Below, one piece after another: positions 57,217-64,000 of a DNA stretch of 64,000 nucleotides (positions are counted from its first letter, which is position 1; every line of letters begins with the position of its first letter). The notes under the pieces were generated by a model. That model did no database searches, had not been told where the DNA came from, and saw only the letters and a program-made list of their open reading frames with translations. The stretch is from Crotalaria pallida. Its lineage: Eukaryota; Streptophyta; Magnoliopsida; Fabales; Fabaceae. The translations under genes were made by a program, and so were the position numbers. The DNA lies in NCBI GenBank assembly GCA_037953625.1, contig CM075649.1, positions 101,189,290 through 101,253,289 of the forward strand. Direction: 5' to 3'.

Positions 57217-57223
57217 TTAAATA
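57217..57223 (-). promoter_or_regulatory. Pararetroviral promoter TATA box (arm 2)
   Basis: TATTTAA on the minus strand, the mirror of 56200-56206. It faces the arm 1 promoter across about 1.0 kb. Confidence 0.7.
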
Positions 57224-57376
57224 GACTAGTTTTCCTACTGTTTGAACAGTGTCGGTTGCAAGACCTGCACTGTGTACAATTATTTGGGAAAGTGCACCGG
57301 AACTATTACAACAGTATTTTACAATAATTAAATCGGAACTATTACAACAGCATTTTACAATAATTTAATGAAAATT

Positions 57377-58828
57377 CTAGTCATCATCCAAGTTGACAGC
57401 AAAGCAATCATCTTCATTTTCTTCTTCCTCATCAGATGATGGGAGCTTTGTTTTCGAGGTTTCTGATTGGTCTGCTTGTAACAATTTGAGGATGTTTTGA
57501 AGATTTTCTTCTAGAGAATTTTTTGAGGTTGAGGCGGCAAGAGCTGCTGTGATTTTCGCCCTTTGATTAAGAAATTTACAAGTCTCTGGATCAGCTACTT
57601 TGAGGAAGGTTGGATTCCTGCTGAACCAAAGATTAACTCCTTCTTTGGTGGCATGAGCAAAGTCGAAGTTGGCCCACCATTTGTGATAGGCTTCTCGCTG
57701 TAACGAGGGAAGTCCCATGCTAGTGAGATAAATATATTTCCACTGGAAGATCCATGCTAGTGATAGCTTAGAGCAAAAGTGGAGACTGATTGGGATATGA
57801 TTGTCTTCTAAATTGATTCTAGACTTGAAATGTTGATATCCTTCTTTTACAGGTTGGGGAAGGATGTCGTTTGGTGGTCCAAAGAAAATCCACCACTGGA
57901 TAAACCAATGGGGAAACACATAATTAATATTTCTTTTAAAATAAATTAACCAAGAGTGGCTGAAAGTTTGATTCTGGAACCAGAACACATTGGTCCAGGC
58001 TTGAACATAATCCCAATAATTAAAACCTGCGGGATCAAAAGGTTGAGAAAATTTTTGTATTTTATTAAGATTGGTCCCAAATTGAGAAGGGGTTAATACT
58101 TTAAGGATCTGGAATGTGGAATGGGTTATCAGTGTCTTATCAGTTGTGGATTTATGGTGTTTTATGGAGATGGAGTCAGTGTCTACGAGAATAAATTCGT
58201 AGAACCTCTGAGTTTTGTTTAGGGATAAAGGCTGAAATTGAAAATCTTTGGGAAAGATTCGGGAGGGAACTTTATTGGGATTTTCATCCCAAAATTCTGG
58301 TTCCATCTGAATGACAGGGACATAATTACCCTTTCTGTGGTATTTTGTTGGTTCTTTGCATATTTGGGGTTGATGGGTTGTTTGGATTTCTTGTTTTGGG
58401 GCACTAATTTGTATCTCTTGTTTTGGGAGACTAGTTTGTGGTTTAAGAACTTTGGTGGGTTCATAAACTTGATTTTTTATCCTATCAACAATGAGGGATA
58501 GGGGGGAATTGGTGAAGTCCATATCATCTTCATCTGAGGCTTGTTCAGCCCATGACTTTTTTGGAAGATGAGTTAGACCTTGGTCTAGTAAGACTTCTAA
58601 AGTATGGAGTGGGAATCCATAATCTGATTTGGTTTGTTTTCCTGTTTGGGTTTGTTGTTTGTTTGGAGACTGAGTTGATGACTCAGTGGTTTGAAGGGTT
58701 GATGACCCTTGTTGGGTGGAAGACCCAAGGAGGGTAGATGACCCTGGTTGTTGGCTGAGTGGAACTTCTACAAGATCTTGGATCCTTTTACCTCTGGGGC
58801 GACCCCGTCCTCGAGAGGAGGACGACAT
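57377..58828 (-). CDS. Pararetrovirus ORF2 protein (arm 2), function unknown
   Basis: 483 codons, intact, from the ATG at 58828. It differs from the arm 1 protein by one residue that I can see (isoleucine instead of threonine in QPQ-x-CKEP). It has the same layout: arginine-rich start, S/T/Q stretch, aromatic-rich central domain and acidic C-terminus. Retention of an open frame in both arms fits youth or gene conversion and does not by itself show selection. Confidence 0.85.
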   Translation of the reverse strand: MSSSSRGRGRPRGKRIQDLVEVPLSQQPGSSTLLGSSTQQGSSTLQTTESSTQSPNKQQTQTGKQTKSDYGFPLHTLEVLLDQGLTHLPKKSWAEQASDEDDMDFTNSPLSLIVDRIKNQVYEPTKVLKPQTSLPKQEIQISAPKQEIQTTHQPQICKEPTKYHRKGNYVPVIQMEPEFWDENPNKVPSRIFPKDFQFQPLSLNKTQRFYEFILVDTDSISIKHHKSTTDKTLITHSTFQILKVLTPSQFGTNLNKIQKFSQPFDPAGFNYWDYVQAWTNVFWFQNQTFSHSWLIYFKRNINYVFPHWFIQWWIFFGPPNDILPQPVKEGYQHFKSRINLEDNHIPISLHFCSKLSLAWIFQWKYIYLTSMGLPSLQREAYHKWWANFDFAHATKEGVNLWFSRNPTFLKVADPETCKFLNQRAKITAALAASTSKNSLEENLQNILKLLQADQSETSKTKLPSSDEEEENEDDCFAVNLDDD

Positions 58829-58844
58829 TTTTGAAATCCCTGTT

Positions 58845-59939
58845 TTAGTTTCCCTGTAAGTATTCACGTGTAAGGTAATCAGGGAGAGAATTATTAGTGC
58901 CTTTGAGATACTCAATGTCAAAATCAAAAACACTTAAAATAGCTTGCCATCTGGCAAAAATTTGTTTAGAAGCCAAATTTTTTACATCCTTTTGTAAAAT
59001 TTCTTTAGCAGATTTGCAATCTACACGAACCAAGAATTTCTGGTTGAGTAAATCAGATTGAAATTTTGAAATGCATAAAACAATTGATAAAACTTCTTTT
59101 TTGACAGTTGAGTAATTCTGTTGTGCAGGATTCCAATGCTTAGATGCGAATGCAATAATCTGTTCTTTTCCTGAAACCTGCTGTTTGAGAATGCCACCAT
59201 AACCTATGTCTGAGGCATCGGTCTCAACAATTTTAAAGGCTTGGGGGTTAGGAAGATAAAGACAAGGAAGTTCCCGTATTTGAGCCTTAAGGCTTTTAAC
59301 AATATTGGTGTGGATATCTGTCCAAGGAGGAGGGGTCTTCTTTAGACGTTCATGGAGTGGTTTAATGGTATTGCTTAACTGGGGAATGAAGTCAGCTACA
59401 TAATTTAGACAGCCAAGAAATCTTTGCAGCTGATTCTTATCAAGGATCTGGTTTGGGAACTTATTGCCGAACTCTATGGCTCTTTTAATAGGAACAATGG
59501 TTCCCAGATGAATTTCATGACCCAGAAAACGGATCTTAGTTTGGAAGAGTTGGATTTTGGGTTTGGAAATAGCAAGGCCACTTCTCTTTATAATATGAAC
59601 GAAAATATTGATATGTTTGAAGTGCTGCTCTATAGATTGGGAAAAGATAAGAACATCATCAATATAGACTATGGTGAAGTGTGAGTAAGGATTGAAGATT
59701 TCATTCATAATATTCTGGAATTCAGATGGGGCATTTTTAAGACCAAATGGCATAACATTCCATTCATATTGGCCAAAAGGGACGGTGAAGGCAGTTTTAT
59801 AACGGTCGCTCTCTTTGACCTGAATCTGCCAGAATCCAGATTTTAAGTCAAATTTGGAGAAGATTTTTGCAGAATGTAATCTTCCAAGGAGGTCTTTTTT
59901 TATTAGGGATAGGGTACCTAATCCATTGGAGGACATCAT
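58845..59939 (-). pseudogene. Reverse transcriptase catalytic part and RNase H (arm 2)
   Basis: Protein identical to the arm 1 counterpart, including YIDDVLIF and ETDASDIGYGG. It is in the +1 frame relative to the upstream capsid/protease frame because of the same seven-base A run (here T7 at 59895-59901 on the plus strand). Confidence 0.9.
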
Positions 59940-62373
59940 TAAGGGGCTTGTAATTGATGACTAGACGGGGTGTTCCACGTTCAATCTCAGCTTGTTTATT
60001 GACATAAAAAGCTGCACAAGACCAAGGACTCTTACTTTTCCTGATAAGTCCTTTCTGTAGAAGGTCATTAATCTCCTTTTGACAGATTTGGAGCATTTGA
60101 TCATTCATTTGGATAGGCCTGGCTTTGGTAGGGATAAGCTTTTCTTTAAAGTCTTTATCATAGGGGAGATCAACAATATGCTTCTTTCGTTCCCAGAAGG
60201 CATTAGGGAGATCAGAGCATACAGTATTGTGGATATGATCAAGGAGAGATTGGATTCTTTTCAGAACATCTGAATTATTGAGCTGGATATTTACATTTTC
60301 AAATGAGACTTCTTCTTTGAGAAAATTAATTTGTTTTTGCTTAAGGTTAACGAGATTGATGTTTTTAATAAGAGGTTTCTGAATAAAATTGAAAATCACT
60401 GGTTTTCCCAAATATTCAGTAGTGATACCTTCTTTAGAGATTTGAAGGGGGAAGAGTGACCTAATAAAGGGCGTACCCAAAATGACCTCATTTTTCAAAT
60501 TTTTAACAAGGAGAAAAGGGGTTTCAACACGTAAACCTTGGTGATCGATAATAGCATTTGAAAGTTTGAAATTGATTTTAAGTTTGGATCCACTAGCAGT
60601 ACTAAGCTGCTCAGAGGTTTTCTCAAAATATTTAGTTGGGATTAAGCCTTCTTGAATGCAGTTTGAATCTGCTCCTGTGTCGAACAGCGCCACAGTTTCA
60701 AGAGTGAAGTCAGCAATTTTAATAACAATGTTTATATAAAATTTTTGGATAGTAACGCGATCAATGATTGCCAAAAAGTCTTCATCAGCAAAGGGTTTTA
60801 TATTATCAGTGTGCTCAGGGGTTTGGGCATCTCCTATCTGTTCAATAATAACATCTTGAAGATTTTGATGGTTTTCTAATTGATCAAGTCTTTCACTAAT
60901 GTTGAGGTTCTTTAATTCTCTAACCTCTCTCTTAAGATTGGCTATTTCGGTATGGAGGTCTTGGATAGTAGAGGGTTTTTTCCACTCGTTCTCAAGCCTT
61001 TTAAAGGCTTCAGTAACATCAAATTTGGTGCTATGAACTTCTTGTTTGTGGCTATTAGTGTTGACAGACCTAAGTTTTTCTATGAAGAGTTTCCTTTCTT
61101 CTTGGTTAGGGATGGAATTGATGGCTTCGTAAAACAGGTTTTCATGGTCTTTGGTTATGACATTAATGCTTGGGGAGTCGGAGTCATCTCCAGCATCATC
61201 ATGTTGGATCTGGTTAAGATCTTCAGATGATTCGGTGTTATAACCATCATCGGAGCTTTCAGCCATGAGGTTATTAAGTTGTTCTATAACAGACTGTTCT
61301 AAGTTTAGGGAATTAATCTTGGTTTTGAGCCTACAATATCTGGCAATATGTCCAGGCTTGCCACAATTGTAACAACCGGAGTATTTCCCTTGGTTCTTGG
61401 GTTGATCGGGTTTCTTATGCCTGGGCGGATAATTTGTCCTTTTATGATGAGGCTCATTTTTATGTTTGGCTTTAGGTCTCCTATGGTGTTTGTACTTAGA
61501 GGGATGTTTATCTTCTTTCTCTTTGTGGGTGTTGGAATTGGGTTTTTTCCTAGAACAAGGGAGACCGAATTGTTCACAAAAGGTTCCTAGTTCTCTATTG
61601 GTTAGAGTTTTCTCTTTGGCTAAATCATTCTGGAGTTTTCTATCTTGGCAAATTTTTAAAGCTACTTTCTGGACATAGGAAATTAATTGTCCGTAACTAA
61701 GGTTGTCGTAAGGGATTTCTCCATTTTGATGTCTAATTTTATCTCTAACCCTGTCTCCTAAAGACTTTGGAAGACCAGCTAAGAATTTTTCTTTCCAGAG
61801 GCGATGTTCACAATCTTCTCTGGTATAGACTCGTGTAAGGAAGGTATCCTTGTACCACCTAAAGTCTGACAATGTTTTACATCTTAGGTTTGACAATAAT
61901 TCTCCCGATCTATCTCTCCAAATAGAAGGATCTCCAATAAATTTGGCTCCTATGGTGAATATCAATTGGTTGACAGCATCGGGGACTAGTTCCCCTTTAT
62001 TGGTTATAGGAGATTGGTGGGGATCAACTTTTACAGCATTGTAAATGGCATGCTTTTCGTCTTCAGTGAGACCATAATCCCACCATCCTTTTAATTGGCC
62101 AGTGAATCCTGCTGTTAAAGCCATTACGATCCCTTTTTCATCTATATCACTGGTGGTTAGGTAAGCAGTAGCAGCCATGCACATGTATTGCATAACCTGC
62201 ATAATACCATACTCATTCTGACCATCAATGTTCCATATGTATAATTGGTTTGCATCAAAGCTTTTGAGGGGGATGTCGGATTCCTCAAGAAGTAAATCCG
62301 GGGCAGTTGCACGTTGGTAATAAAGCTTGGAAGGTTTTTTCCAGGATAAAGATTGACTCATGAGCGGGTTCAA
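59848..62373 (-). pseudogene. Capsid, zinc knuckle, protease and RT N-terminus (arm 2)
   Basis: Identical at protein level to 51050-53575: capsid region with GWWDYGLT, CCHC knuckle, FDTGADSN protease and RT N-terminus. The frame is open from the poly-C tract (12 bases, 62461-62472 as G) and ends after the A7 break. No own start codon is likely. Confidence 0.88.
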
Positions 62374-62455
62374 ACCTAACTTCTCAGATCTTATTGATTC
62401 AGGTTCAGAAGAATAAGGAGAACTGCATTCTCCTAAAACATTTATCAGGCGATCC

Positions 62456-64000
62456 TTAAAGGGGGGGGGGGGTTCTAGGATCAGAGGGCTTTATGGAACT
62501 TGAATCGGAAGGTTGGGGTGTCTCGGGAGCAACGAGATGGGTCAAATTTCGGATGCTGTCTGCTAACTCATCGGAAACTATAGCCTTATTTTTTGCTTTA
62601 AGGAATTGTAGGTTTTTTCTAAGATCTTTCGAAGGATTGAAAGGTTTGAAGAAGGGTTTTTCAGTTGGCTTAGTCTCGACTAAAGAAGAGGATACCTCTT
62701 CTTTCCTAGATCTGATAATACTAAGATTTTCTCCTAAAGTTTGAAGATACTTATTGGTGTAGTTGGATTGTTCCATCAAATCTTTGATATCTTTAGGATT
62801 GACTGGGTCAGATTCATCTTTTGATTTGAATGGGGCAGCTATGGCTAGACTAGTTCCAGTCTTAGTGTTGAGCTGGTATTGCCTATTTGGAGGTAATTCA
62901 GACTGGAGAGTGGTGTCATCTTTTAGTTGCCAGCTACTGATAACATTTGTAACCTTTTCTTTTGAAGACAATTGCCTTTTGAAAGGATAATCAATCTTAT
63001 TCACAATAGCATAAGCTTGGAACCAATCAAAGAAATATATGTTTTGTTCAACTCTTCCAAGAAAATTGTAAAACTCATTTTGGATTTGATTACGTTTTTC
63101 TCTAAAATGAGTAAAAAACCAGTTTCTTTGAGCGACATTGTCATCAGAGTAGAAATCTTTTTTGATTATTTCTTTGTTGATCACAAAAACTTTTTCAATA
63201 TTATTAATCTCATCATACTCATCATTCATGGAGGAGTATGTTGGCGACTGAATAGTTTTTTGATCTTCTTCTCGTTTTTGATATATGGGTAAAGGTATGG
63301 AAGTGGAGGTATCGAGGCCTTGGAGATGGATAGTTGATTGGGATATTGTTGAGAAAGATTTCCTAGAGGCTGTCTCAGTAGCACGGGATCTGAGATCCCC
63401 AGCCCTTGAACTTTCAGATCTGGCGACACTAAAGGAATTTCTTCTGTTAAAGGTTAATTTTACTCTACCATCTTCATATTGTCGGATCTCCTGGATTTCA
63501 GGGGTCTCTTTAGGCAGAGCTGGTGCAGCTCTGTCTAGATGCCAATCTTCGGGTAAGACAATATCTTCCCATCTAATGGTTTTTGGGACAGTGACATTTG
63601 CTTTTGAGATATCAGTGAGGAATAGGGTCGTTTCTCCAGGATTACTTGATCTTCTAACCATAGAACTGCAAGAGTTCATGACCTTATACTGTACTCTGTA
63701 CATGAGGGCAATAGGGTTGGATCCAGATATCATGTCTAGACCATGGGTATGAAGGTTCAGGATTAAAACTTTGAGGATATTTCTGTCTTGAAGACTAACA
63801 GTGAGATTGGGGTAACAATTAAAATAGATTGGACCATGTCCGAGGCTGGTTTCTACAGTTCCCAGAAGAGAATCTGAAAATTGATTATGCCTCTTATCTC
63901 TTAAACATAAGAGTACAGAAGCATTAAGGCCTTCTCTCATGAGTGGCTTGATAGCAACTTGGACACAACCTATGTGCAAGTAACGGTATTTTTGTTTGTG
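62456..64000 (-). CDS. Movement-protein part of ORF1 (arm 2), partial
   Basis: Open from the window edge (64000) to a TAA immediately after the poly-C tract. The true start lies outside. It matches arm 1 residues from the SHKQKYRY region on, with threonine-to-methionine (KPL-x-REG) and lysine-to-arginine (QD-x-NIL) differences. The end differs from arm 1 because the C tract has 12 instead of 13 bases, giving a slightly earlier stop. Confidence 0.85.
   Translation of the reverse strand, partial: HKQKYRYLHIGCVQVAIKPLMREGLNASVLLCLRDKRHNQFSDSLLGTVETSLGHGPIYFNCYPNLTVSLQDRNILKVLILNLHTHGLDMISGSNPIALMYRVQYKVMNSCSSMVRRSSNPGETTLFLTDISKANVTVPKTIRWEDIVLPEDWHLDRAAPALPKETPEIQEIRQYEDGRVKLTFNRRNSFSVARSESSRAGDLRSRATETASRKSFSTISQSTIHLQGLDTSTSIPLPIYQKREEDQKTIQSPTYSSMNDEYDEINNIEKVFVINKEIIKKDFYSDDNVAQRNWFFTHFREKRNQIQNEFYNFLGRVEQNIYFFDWFQAYAIVNKIDYPFKRQLSSKEKVTNVISSWQLKDDTTLQSELPPNRQYQLNTKTGTSLAIAAPFKSKDESDPVNPKDIKDLMEQSNYTNKYLQTLGENLSIIRSRKEEVSSSLVETKPTEKPFFKPFNPSKDLRKNLQFLKAKNKAIVSDELADSIRNLTHLVAPETPQPSDSSSIKPSDPRTPPPL

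Larger units (their letters stand above)
56721..64000 (-). mobile_element. Endogenous pararetrovirus, arm 2 (mirror copy), cut by window edge
   Basis: Reverse-complement copy of 49422-56710. Visible differences are very few: an 8-bp indel at the centre, one threonine/isoleucine change in ORF2, threonine/methionine and lysine/arginine changes in the movement protein, and 12 rather than 13 C in the homopolymer. The RT frame break (A7) is shared. The movement-protein start and outer junction lie beyond 64000. Confidence 0.95.

Overview
The window is eukaryotic, plant nuclear DNA: AT-rich, intron-less, and made almost entirely of transposable elements and an integrated pararetrovirus. I recognise no ordinary host protein gene. 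The pararetrovirus (Caulimoviridae, florendovirus-like), Tat-type and giant-LTR gypsy elements, Helitrons, tRNA-derived SINEs and a Stowaway MITE point to a flowering plant, probably a eudicot. I do not claim a species.

Layout from left to right. 1-1271: 5' end of a Tat-like LTR retrotransposon on the minus strand (LTR, primer binding site, broken gag start) running off the left edge. 1760-4950: a complete 3.2 kb gag-only Tat-like element with matching LTRs and target duplication CTATC. 6114-10010 and about 10748-25913: two copies of one non-autonomous Helitron family in the same orientation, each with a tandem array of a 93-nt exon-like unit. The second copy is interrupted by an 11.2 kb insertion (13017-24205, duplication TGCAT), a ~5.7 kb solo LTR itself broken by two smaller LTR insertions with displaced flanks; the empty site survives in the first Helitron. 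Four copies of a tRNA-derived SINE family lie around the Helitrons. 25914-26545 is a long-TIR (Mutator-like) element and 27230-27562 a Stowaway MITE.

27782-47160 is a single minus-strand LTR element with duplication CATAT. It has unusually long LTRs (about 5.85 kb and 6.39 kb) around only 1.27 kb of non-coding interior that keeps both a tRNA-iMet primer site and a polypurine tract. It is a LARD-like non-autonomous retrotransposon. Its left LTR holds a nested 5.86 kb solo LTR (32417-38280, duplication TGCAA) of the same family as the one in the second Helitron. 48124-48318 is a different SINE with 15-bp target duplications.

The right 15 kb is the most striking part. A nearly complete endogenous pararetrovirus (about 49086-56710) is followed, after a 10-base spacer, by a mirror-image copy (56721-64000, running off the edge). 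The arms are over 7.2 kb long and differ at only a handful of positions I could see. Each carries movement protein, capsid/zinc knuckle, aspartic protease, reverse transcriptase/RNase H and a second ORF. Both share a one-base frame break in the reverse transcriptase, and they differ in the length of a poly-C tract that breaks the polyprotein between movement protein and capsid. The ORFs converge on the centre and so do the two viral promoters. Any transcript crossing the centre would fold into long double-stranded RNA, so the locus is a candidate natural source of small RNAs against the virus. That is inference; the palindrome and the breaks are seen directly.
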